From: Gp6-AA40 sp963772955
Lineage (GTDB): Bacteria > Acidobacteriota > Vicinamibacteria > Vicinamibacterales > UBA2999
NCBI GenBank assembly: GCA_963772955.1
Contig: CAVYZF010000004.1
Coordinates: forward strand, 434,001-498,000
Length of the DNA: 64,000 bases
Direction of reading: 5' to 3'
The notes under the pieces are model-generated. The model was given only the letters and a program-made list of their open reading frames with translations, was not told the origin of the DNA and ran no database searches. Positions 36,968 to 46,253 of the stretch are shown piece after piece. A program made the translations under genes and the position numbers. The stretch's first letter is position 1; every line of letters begins with the position of its first letter.

Positions 36968-37455
36968 CAGATTTGGACGAAAATTTTGTTGCCGTCGACC
37001 TTCGTGGCCAACCTTGGCAGCGGCGCAGGCGGTGGGCCTGATTTCACGACGCCAAGGTGATCGTAGGTACCGCCGTGACAGGGGCAACGGAGCTCCTTCG
37101 CCTCCGAGTCCCAGCTGACGCGACAGCCGAGGTGTGTGCACGTCGGATTGAGCGCGGTGACTTCGTTCTCTCCTGTCTTCACCAGGAGGACGACGCGACG
37201 ATCGACGATCTGGTTGTAGCCATCTTCACGCGCAACGCGCAGCGTGGCGGGCGTGGGTGCGTTGTCGATCAACGTACCGAGTTCGAGACCAACCGGAAAC
37301 CAACTCTCCTCGCGGCGCGCGAAGCCAGGAGAGAGAATCGAGCCGCCGGCGACGACACCAACGACCGCTGCGATGACTGACTGGATGGACTTGACGACGC
37401 GGGCAAAAAATTGCCGCCGTTCTGGTTCCGCGATCGGAATCTGTGTGGATCCCAT
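36967..37455 (-). CDS. Rieske iron-sulfur protein of bc-type complex
   Basis: 162 residues. ERRQFFARV followed by a hydrophobic stretch (residues 12-40) is a Tat-type anchor. The 2Fe-2S cluster ligands are in CTHLGC and CPCHGG, and GPPPAPLPRL is the usual Pro loop. It accepts electrons from quinol at the Qo site. GGAGAG precedes the ATG. Its stop overlaps the cytochrome b start, so the pair forms one operon and one complex. Confidence 0.93.
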   Translation of the reverse strand: MGSTQIPIAEPERRQFFARVVKSIQSVIAAVVGVVAGGSILSPGFARREESWFPVGLELGTLIDNAPTPATLRVAREDGYNQIVDRRVVLLVKTGENEVTALNPTCTHLGCRVSWDSEAKELRCPCHGGTYDHLGVVKSGPPPAPLPRLATKVDGNKIFVQI

Positions 37456-37600
37456 GGCTCTCCAATTCGATACGCGACTGTGCCATATCTGTTTACCGGA
37501 GACGCGTCCGGTCAGCCACGTGCTCGGACGCGCGTCGATAGGTTGGGTCTATAGAGTGACCCAGGGAGGATGGCGGTCAGCCCCGCGCGATCGGTCTAGC

Positions 37601-39286
37601 CTATTTGGGTGGCACGACCGGCACGCTGCCGGGGAAGACGTACGCGAAGAGCATCGAGATGATGCCCATGATCACCATCAGGAACACACTGTGCTTGATG
37701 GTGAATCGGAAGAGCCTGCTCTCGTCGGATCGAGCCATCCCCGTGGCTGCAACGGCCACAGCGATACTCTGAACCGAGATCATCTTACCCATCACGCCCG
37801 CGGCAGAGTTCACCGAGGCGGTCAACACGGGATTGAGGTTGAGTGCGTTTGCCGTCACGACCTGCAGGTTGCCGAACAGAGCGTTTGCAGACGTGTCGCT
37901 GCCGGTCAGGAAGACACCGAGCCATCCGAGGGTGGCACTGAAGAACGGGAACGCGACACCGCTGGTGGCAAGCGCGAGCCCGAGCGTCGAGGTCATTCCG
38001 GAGTAGTTCATCAAGTACGCCAATCCAAGCATCAGGGCGATGGTCCCCATGGGGATTGCCAGTTGCTTGAACGTCGCCTTGTAGATGCCGACGAACCGCG
38101 TTGGACTCACGCGCAAGAGCGCGGCCGCAGCGATGGTCGCCAGCATACACGCCGTTCCCGAGGCGCTCAGCCAGTTGAACGCGTAGGGCGCTGCATAGGG
38201 AGACGGCTTCGCGGTGACGGGGGGCATCCGCGTGATCAGGTTGTGCAGACCTGGCACTTCCAGATTGTTCAGCCCGGTCCCACTCACTGGCAGGAACGAT
38301 GGGAGGATGCTGTGAGTCCAGCGGTCGATGGCCGCCTTGATATCGGGCTCGCCCCAGGTCAGCACGAATACGACGAGCAGCAGGTACGGCAGCCACCCGA
38401 CGAACACTTCTGCCATCGAGTGCTTGGAGGCTGTGAGGGTGGCCGGCTTGTCACCTTCGAGGCGCATGATGGACTTCGGTGTCCACACCTTGAGCACGAC
38501 CACCATCACGACGATGCACGTGAGCGAGCTCATGATGTCGGTCAGTTCAGGCCCGAGATTGTTCGAGACGTAGTACTGCATGCCAGCGAACGAGAGGCCG
38601 CAGGCGAGGATGGCCGGCAGCACTTCGACCGCGCGCTTCCAGCCGGCCATCACAACGATCAGATAGCCGGGAATGAAGACCGAGATCATCGCGCACAGCG
38701 TTCCCACCATGGCGCTCAAGGCCAGGACAGGCAGCCCCGTAACATTGGCGAGAGTCGTCACAGGAATGCCGATCGAGCCGAAGGCCACCGGCGCCGTATT
38801 GGCCAGCAGGCAGATACCTGCCGCGTAGAACGGATTGAACCCGAGACCTGCGAGCATGGCGCCCGAGATCGCCACCGGTGCGCCGAAGCCGGCGGCGCCT
38901 TCGATGAACGCTCCAAAGGAAAAAGCGATGAACATCGCCTGCAGCCGCCGGTCCGTGGTCAGACCGCCGATCGAGTCTTTGATGATCTCGAACTTACCTG
39001 TGTCGACCGCCAGCCGGTACAACATGATCGACGCGAACACGATCCAGGCGATCGGGAAAATACCAAACGCCGCGCCGTAGATCGTGGAGATAAGCGCGAG
39101 GCCCATGGGCATCTGGTAGACGATGAGCGACACGAGGAGTCCCGAGGCGAGCGCCGTCGCCGCAGACATCCATGCGGGCTTGCGCAGCACACCGAGCATC
39201 ACGAACAGCACCACAATCGGGAGCGCGGCGGCGACCGCCGACATGCCGAGACTCCCCGCTATCGGTTCATAGTTGTGCTGCCACAT
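37601..39286 (-). CDS. L-lactate/glycolate permease family transporter
   Basis: 561-residue integral membrane protein of the LctP family, with about 13 hydrophobic helices. It opens MWQHNYEPIAGSLGMSA, and FGAFIEGAAGFGAPVAI is the family signature. It imports lactate or glycolate with protons. It lies downstream of glcD-glcE-glcF on the same strand, so a role in 2-hydroxyacid uptake is well supported; the exact substrate (lactate or glycolate) is not. A heptad array fills the spacer to glcF. Confidence 0.9.
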   Translation of the reverse strand: MWQHNYEPIAGSLGMSAVAAALPIVVLFVMLGVLRKPAWMSAATALASGLLVSLIVYQMPMGLALISTIYGAAFGIFPIAWIVFASIMLYRLAVDTGKFEIIKDSIGGLTTDRRLQAMFIAFSFGAFIEGAAGFGAPVAISGAMLAGLGFNPFYAAGICLLANTAPVAFGSIGIPVTTLANVTGLPVLALSAMVGTLCAMISVFIPGYLIVVMAGWKRAVEVLPAILACGLSFAGMQYYVSNNLGPELTDIMSSLTCIVVMVVVLKVWTPKSIMRLEGDKPATLTASKHSMAEVFVGWLPYLLLVVFVLTWGEPDIKAAIDRWTHSILPSFLPVSGTGLNNLEVPGLHNLITRMPPVTAKPSPYAAPYAFNWLSASGTACMLATIAAAALLRVSPTRFVGIYKATFKQLAIPMGTIALMLGLAYLMNYSGMTSTLGLALATSGVAFPFFSATLGWLGVFLTGSDTSANALFGNLQVVTANALNLNPVLTASVNSAAGVMGKMISVQSIAVAVAATGMARSDESRLFRFTIKHSVFLMVIMGIISMLFAYVFPGSVPVVPPK

Positions 39287-39293
39287 ATCTTTT

Positions 39294-39335
39294 CTTGGTC
39301 CTCGGTTCTTCGTGCTTAGTCCTTGGTCCGTGGAT
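39294..39335. repeat. Heptad array at the glcF 3' end
   Basis: Six 7-base units (CTTGGTC, CTCGGTT, CTTCGTG, CTTAGTC, CTTGGTC, CGTGGAT). The fourth contains the glcF stop codon (39316-39318), and the last two encode its final residues. Confidence 0.7.
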
Positions 39336-40650
39336 CGACGCCCCTGATCGAGGCGTCAAGAAGCTCGATGGGGTGCACAATCGGCCAGTCGTGCCCGAGA
39401 TCTCGTCCCGCTGCGGCGATCTGCAGCGTGCACCCCGGATTTCCGGTCGCAATCATATCCGGGGACAGCGCCGCGATGTGACGCGCTTTCCGCGCCCCGA
39501 GCTCGCGTGCCGCTTCGGGTTGCACGAGATTGTAGATGCCCGCGCTCCCACAGCAAATCTCCGATTCAGGTGGGGTGAGCAGTTCGATGCCGGGAATCGC
39601 CTGAAGCAGCGCACGCGGCTCCGATCGAACGCCCTGCCCGTGCGCAAGGTGACAGGCGTCGTGATAGACCACCCGGGAGCGGATCGGATTCCGGACGGCC
39701 CGCGGCTCTCCGAGTTCAACAAGGATTTGCGAAATGTCCCGGACCTTTTGGCTGATCGCCCGCGCCCTCGTGTCCCACTGGGGGTCGCCCTCAAACAACT
39801 CGCCGTAGTCCTTCATCGCGGATCCGCAGCCGGCCGCGTTGACGACGATGCGATCGACACTGGCGGCTTCGAAAACGGCGATGTTGTGACGGGCGAGGTC
39901 GCGCGCCTGGTCGATGTGCCCGGCGTGTAACGGCAGCGCACCGCAGCACCCCTGCGCGTGCGGCGCGTCGACGCGACACCCTTCTGCGGCCAGAACGCGC
40001 ACCGTCGCCTCGTTCACATTGGCGAACGCAATCCGCTGGACGCACCCTTCGAGCAGCGCCACCGTCAGGCGTTCGGTCCCGACCGCCGCCGTTCGCGCGG
40101 GCGCACGTCCAATCAAACCCCACAGGCTGACGCGCGGCGCCACCGACAGAAGCGCTCGCAGTCGCGAGGGAAAGAGCTTCGCGAACGCGGGACTGAGTCC
40201 TCCGCTCCGGCCCATGAACGGACTCAGCGCCAGCAGCGGAGCCATGAGCAACCGCATTCGCGATGGGTACGGAATGAGCGCCATGAGGAGTCGTCGGAAC
40301 AGGCGATCTCCTTCCGGGCGCGCGTAGCGCTGCTCGATCTGCACTCGCGACTTCTCGATGAGCGGCGCGTACTGGACTCCGGACGGACACGCCGTCACAC
40401 ACGCAAGGCATCCGAGACAGCGATCGAAATGCTGCACGAACGACTGCGTCATCTCGGCGCGTCCTTCGAGGCCGGCCTTCATCAGATAGATCCGCCCGCG
40501 TGGCGAATCCATTTCCTCGCCCCACAGCACGTAGGTCGGACACGTCGGGAGGCAGAATCCACAATGCACGCACTTGTCGATCAGCGCGCGCGATGGGACG
40601 TCACTCCCCTGGAACAGGCTCTCGGCTCCCGGCTCTGGGCTGTCGGACAC
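39316..40650 (-). CDS. glcF: Glycolate/lactate oxidase iron-sulfur subunit
   Basis: 444 residues. Two 4Fe-4S clusters are encoded by CVHCGFCLPTCP and CLGCLACVTACP, followed by two CCG domains (GCCGALPL; CCGSAGIYN). The subunit passes electrons from the flavoprotein to the membrane pool. Start codon is GTG at 40650. The first dozen residues (SDSPEPGAES) are translated from a heptad repeat, and the last residues from another, so both ends have been altered by repeat sequence. It lies between glcE and the permease gene. Confidence 0.88.
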   Translation of the reverse strand: MSDSPEPGAESLFQGSDVPSRALIDKCVHCGFCLPTCPTYVLWGEEMDSPRGRIYLMKAGLEGRAEMTQSFVQHFDRCLGCLACVTACPSGVQYAPLIEKSRVQIEQRYARPEGDRLFRRLLMALIPYPSRMRLLMAPLLALSPFMGRSGGLSPAFAKLFPSRLRALLSVAPRVSLWGLIGRAPARTAAVGTERLTVALLEGCVQRIAFANVNEATVRVLAAEGCRVDAPHAQGCCGALPLHAGHIDQARDLARHNIAVFEAASVDRIVVNAAGCGSAMKDYGELFEGDPQWDTRARAISQKVRDISQILVELGEPRAVRNPIRSRVVYHDACHLAHGQGVRSEPRALLQAIPGIELLTPPESEICCGSAGIYNLVQPEAARELGARKARHIAALSPDMIATGNPGCTLQIAAAGRDLGHDWPIVHPIELLDASIRGVDPRTKD

Positions 40651-40651
40651 G
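40617..40651. repeat. Heptad array covering the glcF start codon
   Basis: Five 7-base units (GGCTCTC, GGCTCCC, GGCTCTG, GGCTGTC, GGACACG). They encode the N-terminal SDSPEPGAES of GlcF and abut the glcE stop. Confidence 0.7.
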
Positions 40652-41866
40652 TCAGATCGGCCCTCTCATCGCGTTGAGAATATCTGCGGGGTCGAACATC
40701 CGCTTGAGCGTGCGCGCCACGTCGATAGCACCCGACGCCGGCCCCCACACATCGACCTGTGACTTCAACCGCGGTGTCGCGCGAAGCACGACGACATGAC
40801 CAACCTCCCGGCTCGCACGTAACGTGGCGATCCCGGCAACGATCGCGCGGTCGTCTCCTTCGAGTCGCAACTGACCCGAACCGATGGCGCGTCCGGTGAA
40901 GGTGTCCACGTGACATCCGTCCTGCTGCAGTCGTGACAAGAGCGCGACAACCGCAGGCAAATGTGACGGCAACCAACTGAGTCGAACGATCGTTCCACCC
41001 TCCGTCCACGGCGCACGGATCTGCTCTTCCCAGAGCGACCGTTCTTCATCACCGCTCACAGCCGCGGGAGGGCTCGAGAGCAATCGCCTGGCTTCCGCAG
41101 CTTGTGCCGCTGTCGCCGCGGGGCTCGACGCCATACGCATCAACAGGATCCAGCGCCCGCCGCTCGAGACGCTGATGTCGAACGCGGCCAGCTCGACCTG
41201 GCTTCCGTTGAGCGCAGCCACATCGTGTGCGAGCGCGTTGCCATCCGTGTATGTCGCGACGAGCGTCGTCGATGCCAATGGAATCGGCAAGAGCTTGAAG
41301 GTGGCGTCGACAATTGCGGCAAGGGTCCCGTACGAGCCGCTCACGAGTCTTCCGAGGTCGTATCCAGCGACGTTCTTCACGACGGTCCCGCCCGCTTTGA
41401 CGAGTCGTCCGTCGGTCATCGCAAGCGTGACGCCGATCAACAGATCGCGTGGTGTGCCGAAACGGTGACGCATCGGACCGGCATCGTTCGTTGCGATAAT
41501 CCCGCCGATCGTCGCCGGCTCGAACGCGCTCTCGATCGGCAGGTACTGGCGGTGCTCGGCGAGCTGCCGATTCAACTCGGCGAGTCGCATGCCGGCCTGC
41601 GCGGTCACAGTCATATCGCCGTGGCGATGCGCAATCAGTCGATTGAGCTTCTCAGTGCCGAGCACGAGATCGACGCGACTCGGGACGCGGCCCCAGCCGA
41701 GCTTCGAGCCGCTACCTCGCAACACAGTGAGCTGTCGATCGCGCGAGGCATCCGCGAGGACCCGCGCGAGCTCCTCTGCGCTCTCGGGAAGCGCCACGTG
41801 GCGCGGAACGACGCCGTCGATTGCGTCTTCGGCGGCTGCTGGTCGAAGGGTCTCGAACACGCTCAT
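40652..41866 (-). CDS. glcE: Glycolate oxidase FAD-binding subunit GlcE-like
   Basis: 404-residue FAD-binding (VAO-type) protein shorter than GlcD, as expected of GlcE. GSGSKLGWGRVP and IGGIIATNDAGPMRHRFGTP are the FAD-binding motifs. It overlaps glcD by one base (41866), and glcF starts one base after its stop. With GlcD and GlcF it forms a membrane-bound oxidase for glycolate or D-lactate. The C-terminal part (CHVDTFTGRAIGSGQLR) is typical. Confidence 0.88.
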   Translation of the reverse strand: MSVFETLRPAAAEDAIDGVVPRHVALPESAEELARVLADASRDRQLTVLRGSGSKLGWGRVPSRVDLVLGTEKLNRLIAHRHGDMTVTAQAGMRLAELNRQLAEHRQYLPIESAFEPATIGGIIATNDAGPMRHRFGTPRDLLIGVTLAMTDGRLVKAGGTVVKNVAGYDLGRLVSGSYGTLAAIVDATFKLLPIPLASTTLVATYTDGNALAHDVAALNGSQVELAAFDISVSSGGRWILLMRMASSPAATAAQAAEARRLLSSPPAAVSGDEERSLWEEQIRAPWTEGGTIVRLSWLPSHLPAVVALLSRLQQDGCHVDTFTGRAIGSGQLRLEGDDRAIVAGIATLRASREVGHVVVLRATPRLKSQVDVWGPASGAIDVARTLKRMFDPADILNAMRGPI

Positions 41867-43320
41867 CAGAACCGTTCCGCGAGGCCAGCGCGCTCGACGG
41901 GATGCTCACGATACGGACCGGGCACTTCCCCACAGAGCCTGGGAGTCGGGAGGACTTTACCTGGATTGCACAAGCGCTTCGGATCGAGCGCGTCGCGCAC
42001 CGACTGCATCACGTCGAGGCTGTCCTGCGAGAACATCTTCGGCATGAACTCTTTCTTGTCGGCGCCGACACCGTGCTCGCCCGTGATCGATCCACCCGCC
42101 TCGATGCAGTAGAGCAGAATCTCTCCCGCGACTCGTTCCGCCAGCGCCGACTGCCCTTCGATGCGCTCGTCGTAACAGATCAGCGGATGCAGGTTGCCGT
42201 CGCCGGCATGGAACACATTGCCGATGCGAAGGCCTTCCCGCTCGCCGAGCGCGCGAATTCGCCCGAGCACCTCGGGCAGCTTCGTACGCGGCACGACGCC
42301 GTCCTGGACGTAGTAGTTGGGCGAGATGCGCCCCATCGCGGCAAAGGCTGCCTTCCGCCCTTTCCAGATGCGCCCGCGTTGCCCTTCGTCCTGCGCGACT
42401 TCGACCCGCGTGGCCCCTGACTTCTGACAAATCGCTTCGACGATCGCGAAGAGCTCCGCGACTTCGGCCGACGGTCCATCGAGCTCGACGATGAGGACGG
42501 TGTCTGCTGGTGGGAAATTGGGATGGACAGCCGCTTCCGCAGCCTCGATCGCTACAGCGTCCATCATCTCGACAGCGGCTGGCACGATGCCCGCCGAGAT
42601 GATCTCCGAGACCGCCGCGCCCGCTTCGCTGATGCTGTCGAAAGCCGCCAGCAGCGTCTGCACGCTCTCCGGCTTTCGCAGGATTCGGACGACGGCTTTC
42701 GTCACGATGGCGAGCGTGCCTTCGCTGCCGATCAGGAGCCCGAGCACGTCGGGACCAGGCGCATCGGCGAGTGCACTTCCAATCTGCACGAGGTCGCCGT
42801 TCGTCAACACCGCTTCAACCGCGAGAACGTGGTGCACGGTGAAGCCGTACTTCAGACAGTGGGCGCCGCCGGAGTTCTCTGCGACGTTGCCGCCGATCGA
42901 GCACACCTGCTGACTCGATGGGTCGGGCGCGTAGTAGTAGCCGAACGGGGCGACCTGCCGGGTGATCTCCAGGTTGGTGACACCCGGTTCAACAGTGACT
43001 CGACGATTCGGGATGTCGACGTCGAGCACTCGATTCAGCTTCGCCAGGCTGATGACCACGCCACCGGGTACGGGCAACGCCCCACCGGAGAGACCCGTGC
43101 CATGTCCCCTCGCCACGAACGGCACGCCGGCCTTGTTGCAGATGCGCACGATGGCCTGCACGTCGGCAGCCGATCGAGGAAGGAGCACGAGTTCAGGCAT
43201 GCTCCGAAGGTGGGGCAACGCGTCGCACTCGTACGTCACGAGTTGCACCGGCTCGGTGAGCACGGCCTCGGGTCCGACCGCGCGTTTGAACTCGTCGACG
43301 AGCCGCTGATCCATCGCCAC
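41866..43320 (-). CDS. glcD: Glycolate/D-lactate oxidase catalytic subunit GlcD-like
   Basis: 484-residue flavoprotein of the FAD-linked oxidase family. The FAD motif ARGHGTGLSGGALPVPGG, the GNVAENSGGAHCLKYG segment, and the catalytic-domain FHAGDGNLHP and EHGVGADK are present. The start is GTG at 43320 or ATG at 43314. It oxidises glycolate to glyoxylate or D-lactate to pyruvate. It is the first gene of the glcDEF-permease operon. Only 24 bases separate it from the divergent larA-like gene. Confidence 0.9.
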   Translation of the reverse strand: MAMDQRLVDEFKRAVGPEAVLTEPVQLVTYECDALPHLRSMPELVLLPRSAADVQAIVRICNKAGVPFVARGHGTGLSGGALPVPGGVVISLAKLNRVLDVDIPNRRVTVEPGVTNLEITRQVAPFGYYYAPDPSSQQVCSIGGNVAENSGGAHCLKYGFTVHHVLAVEAVLTNGDLVQIGSALADAPGPDVLGLLIGSEGTLAIVTKAVVRILRKPESVQTLLAAFDSISEAGAAVSEIISAGIVPAAVEMMDAVAIEAAEAAVHPNFPPADTVLIVELDGPSAEVAELFAIVEAICQKSGATRVEVAQDEGQRGRIWKGRKAAFAAMGRISPNYYVQDGVVPRTKLPEVLGRIRALGEREGLRIGNVFHAGDGNLHPLICYDERIEGQSALAERVAGEILLYCIEAGGSITGEHGVGADKKEFMPKMFSQDSLDVMQSVRDALDPKRLCNPGKVLPTPRLCGEVPGPYREHPVERAGLAERF

Positions 43321-43324
43321 TCAG

Positions 43325-43334
43325 ATGGTACACT
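43325..43334. promoter_or_regulatory. Overlapping divergent -10-like elements (glcD / larA-like)
   Basis: Minus-strand TACCAT (43325-43330) and plus-strand TACACT (43329-43334) each match TATAAT at four of six bases. The 24-base gap leaves no room for separate promoters with leaders. Weak evidence. Confidence 0.3.
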
Positions 43335-43344
43335 CGACCGCCAC

Positions 43345-44613
43345 GTGAAAATACGACTCGACTACGGAACCGATGGACTCGAGGTCGATCTCCCCGACGA
43401 ACGGGTGACGGTCATCGAGCCGATGGCCAGACCTGCTGTCCCCGACCCGCGAGCCACGCTGCTCAAGGCGCTCCGCGCGCCCTACGAACGGTCGCCACTG
43501 AGAGACATGGTTCGTGCGGGTCAGAAGGTGGCGATCTCGGTCTGCGACATCACACGCGCGCAGCCACGCATCGAGCAGCTGCAGGCCATCTTCGAGGAAC
43601 TGCCGCAGGTCAAGCCGGAAGACGTCACGATCCTCATCGCGACCGGGACGCATCGCGGCAACACCGATCAGGAACTCGAGCGGATGCTTGGTCGCGAGAT
43701 CCTGGGCCGCTACAGGGTCATCAATCACAACAGTCGCGACGCTTCGACGCTGGCTCGAGTCGGCACAACATCCACCGGCGTGCAGGTCTTCCTGAATCGT
43801 GAGTTCTTCGAGGCCGACGTGCGGATCACGACGGGCTTCGTCGAGCCGCACTTCTTCGCCGGTTTCAGCGGCGGCCCCAAGATGGTGGCGCCCGGCCTGG
43901 CAGGGCTCGAGACGGTGATGACGCTTCACGACGCGAGGCACATCGGCCACCCGCGCGCCACGTGGGGCATCACCGAGGGGAACCCGGTCCACGACGACGT
44001 GCGCGAGATCGCGCGGATGGTGGGTGTGCACTTCGCGATCGACGTGACGCTTAATCGCGACCAGAAGATCACCGCCGCCTTTGCGGGCGACGTCTTCGCC
44101 GAGCACCGAGCCGCCTGCGCCTACGCGAAGGACACGGCGATGCGTCAAGTCCCCACCCCATTCGACGTCGTCGTCACCACGAACTCGGGGTACCCACTGG
44201 ATCAAAATCTGTATCAGGCTGTGAAAGGCATGTCGGCAGCGGCCAAGATCGTCAAGCGAGGCGGAACGATCGTCGCGGCGGCCGAGTGTCGCGACGGGCT
44301 TCCGAACCACGGCTCGTACGGCGCAGTGCTGGCATCAGCGGCGAGCCCGGCCGCACTGTTAGAGATGATCTGTTCGCCGGGCTACGCGGTGCCGGATCAG
44401 TGGCAGGTGCAGATCCAGGCGCAGATTCAGACTCGGGCAAACGTTCTGATCAAGACTGCAGGCCTTGGTCCCAACGAGATTCGCGCGGCGCACTTCACGC
44501 CGATCGACGACGTCTCGCGCGCGGTGCATGAAGCGCTGAGCAAGGCCGGAACCGCGGCGACGCTGTGCGTGCTGCCACAGGGACCGCAGACGATTCCGTA
44601 TTTGCCCGATTGA
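43345..44613 (+). CDS. LarA-type nickel-pincer racemase
   Basis: 422 residues from the GTG at 43345, the start that matches the family (KIRLDYGTDGLEVDLPD); the longer frame overlaps glcD. His103, His169, Lys179 and His195 (GTHR, EPHFFAG, GGPKM, LHDARH) align with His108, His174, Lys184 and His200 of Lactobacillus LarA with a constant shift of five. LarA interconverts D- and L-lactate using a nickel-pincer cofactor. Beside a lactate/glycolate oxidase this fits, but related enzymes act on other 2-hydroxyacids. No larB, larC or larE is in the window. Confidence 0.88.
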   Translation: MKIRLDYGTDGLEVDLPDERVTVIEPMARPAVPDPRATLLKALRAPYERSPLRDMVRAGQKVAISVCDITRAQPRIEQLQAIFEELPQVKPEDVTILIATGTHRGNTDQELERMLGREILGRYRVINHNSRDASTLARVGTTSTGVQVFLNREFFEADVRITTGFVEPHFFAGFSGGPKMVAPGLAGLETVMTLHDARHIGHPRATWGITEGNPVHDDVREIARMVGVHFAIDVTLNRDQKITAAFAGDVFAEHRAACAYAKDTAMRQVPTPFDVVVTTNSGYPLDQNLYQAVKGMSAAAKIVKRGGTIVAAAECRDGLPNHGSYGAVLASAASPAALLEMICSPGYAVPDQWQVQIQAQIQTRANVLIKTAGLGPNEIRAAHFTPIDDVSRAVHEALSKAGTAATLCVLPQGPQTIPYLPD

Positions 44614-44765
44614 TGACTGGTGATTTGCGATCTTTGATTCCTTGTTGATTGATGATTGACGAATGTTGATTTATTGCAGAATTTGGATCCTGCGAATCGC
44701 ACATCAATCGCCAATCGACAATCAACGTTCTACAACGAATCAACAATCAACGATCACCAGTCTCC
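44611..44765. repeat. Large heptad inverted repeat between larA-like and APC permease genes
   Basis: Left arm: nine 7-base units from the stop codon (44611) to about 44673, mostly TGATTGA type. Right arm: nine units at 44703-44765 (GCCAATC, GACAATC, AATCAAC, AATCAAC, GATCACC and others), their complement. ACTGGTGAT/ATCACCAGT closes the base of the hairpin. It ends one base before the next ATG. Confidence 0.85.
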
Positions 44766-44766
44766 A

Positions 44767-46233
44767 ATGACCACCATTACCCCCCTCGACACCGAGTTCA
44801 AGCGCGGCCTCGGACTCTACGCCTCGACGATGGTCGTCGTCGGCTCGATGATCGGCTCCGGCATCTTTCTCGTCTCGGCGGAGATGGGACGGCAGACGGC
44901 GAGCCCCGGGCTGCTGCTGACGGCCTGGATCGTTACCGGTGTCCTGACGCTCGCCGCTGCGCTCTCGTACGGCGAGCTCGCGGCGATGATGCCGCGCGCG
45001 GGCGGTCAGTACGTGTACCTGCGCGAAGCGTTCGGGCCGCTCTGGGGGTTCCTGTACGGCTGGACGCTGTTCATGGTGATCCAGACCGGCACAATTGCGG
45101 CGGTGGCGGTCGGCTTCGCCCGCTACACCGGATATCTGCTCCCGTGGTTCTCCGAAGAGCACTACCTGATCCCGCCGCTCCATCTCTCGCCGGGCTATGC
45201 CGTGTCGCTGTCCACGGTGCAACTGCTCGGCATCGTCATGGTCGCGCTGCTGACGTGGACCAATACGCGCGGCCTCGACTGGGGCAAGGTCATTCAGAAC
45301 GTCTTCACGACGACCAAGACCGGTGCAGTGATCGCACTCATTGCCGTCGGCCTGCTGTTCGGCGTGAACGCAGCGGCGACGAGCGGGAACTTCGGGGACC
45401 TGTGGACGCCGCGCGGCGCGACGCCGCTCGCCCCCGGGCTCGACGCCACCACGGCCTACGGCATGTTCATCGCCCTGTGCGTGGCGCAGGTCGGATCGCT
45501 CTTCTCCGCCGACGCGTGGAACAACATCACGTTCACGGCTGGTGAGGTCAAAGAGCCGCGCCGCAACATTCCGCTCGCGCTCGCGCTCGGCACAGGGATC
45601 GTCATTACGCTGTACCTGCTGGCCAACGTCGCCTACCTCGTGACGCTCCCCTTCGAGTCGGTGCAACACGCCCCATCTGATCGCGTCGCTACGGCGACAC
45701 TCGAGGCGATCTTCCCGGGCCTCGGCGCGATGATCATGGCCATTGCGATCATGATCTCGACCTTTGGCTGCAATAACGGCCTCATCCTCGCAGGCTCGCG
45801 TGCCTACTACGCGATGGCGCGGGATGGCGTCTTTGTGCGGCGGGCAGGGACGCTGAACACGCACAAGGTGCCCGCGTGGGGCCTGCTGCTGCAGGGCATC
45901 TGGACTGCCGTCCTGATTCTGCCGCGCACCTACAACACATCGTCTCAGACGTACGGAAACCTGTATGGCGACTTGCTGACGTACGTGATCTCGGCGGCGC
46001 TGATCTTCTACATCCTGACGATCGCCGGGCTGTTCCGGTTGCGCTCGACGATGCCGGATATCGAGCGCCCGTATCGCGCGTTCGGTTACCCGATCGTGCC
46101 GGCGCTCTATATCGTCGGCGCGACTGCCGTGCTGCTCGTGCTCTTCACCTACCAGACGGCCACAACGTGGCCGGGGGTCGTGATTATCCTGGCGGGCGTT
46201 CCGTTCTATCTGTTCTGGACGCGCAAGCGCTAG
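44767..46233 (+). CDS. APC family amino acid permease
   Basis: 488 residues from the ATG at 44767; the longer frame is encoded by the heptad repeat and rejected. About twelve hydrophobic helices are seen. The family start GLYASTMVVVGSMIGSGIFL and the segment FSADAWNNITFTAGEVKEPR with the conserved Glu are typical of amino acid/polyamine/organocation carriers. The substrate is not predictable. It is alone on the plus strand, with repeat or hairpin sequence on both sides. Confidence 0.87.
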   Translation: MTTITPLDTEFKRGLGLYASTMVVVGSMIGSGIFLVSAEMGRQTASPGLLLTAWIVTGVLTLAAALSYGELAAMMPRAGGQYVYLREAFGPLWGFLYGWTLFMVIQTGTIAAVAVGFARYTGYLLPWFSEEHYLIPPLHLSPGYAVSLSTVQLLGIVMVALLTWTNTRGLDWGKVIQNVFTTTKTGAVIALIAVGLLFGVNAAATSGNFGDLWTPRGATPLAPGLDATTAYGMFIALCVAQVGSLFSADAWNNITFTAGEVKEPRRNIPLALALGTGIVITLYLLANVAYLVTLPFESVQHAPSDRVATATLEAIFPGLGAMIMAIAIMISTFGCNNGLILAGSRAYYAMARDGVFVRRAGTLNTHKVPAWGLLLQGIWTAVLILPRTYNTSSQTYGNLYGDLLTYVISAALIFYILTIAGLFRLRSTMPDIERPYRAFGYPIVPALYIVGATAVLLVLFTYQTATTWPGVVIILAGVPFYLFWTRKR

Positions 46234-46253
46234 CGCCAACGGGCCTTTCTTGA

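Noticed and set aside
37244..39319. 691-codon open frame on the plus strand
   Set aside because: Antisense to the lactate permease and Rieske genes; Arg/His-rich composition typical of shadow frames.
44740..46239. 499-codon open frame on the minus strand
   Set aside because: Antisense to the APC permease; no domain.
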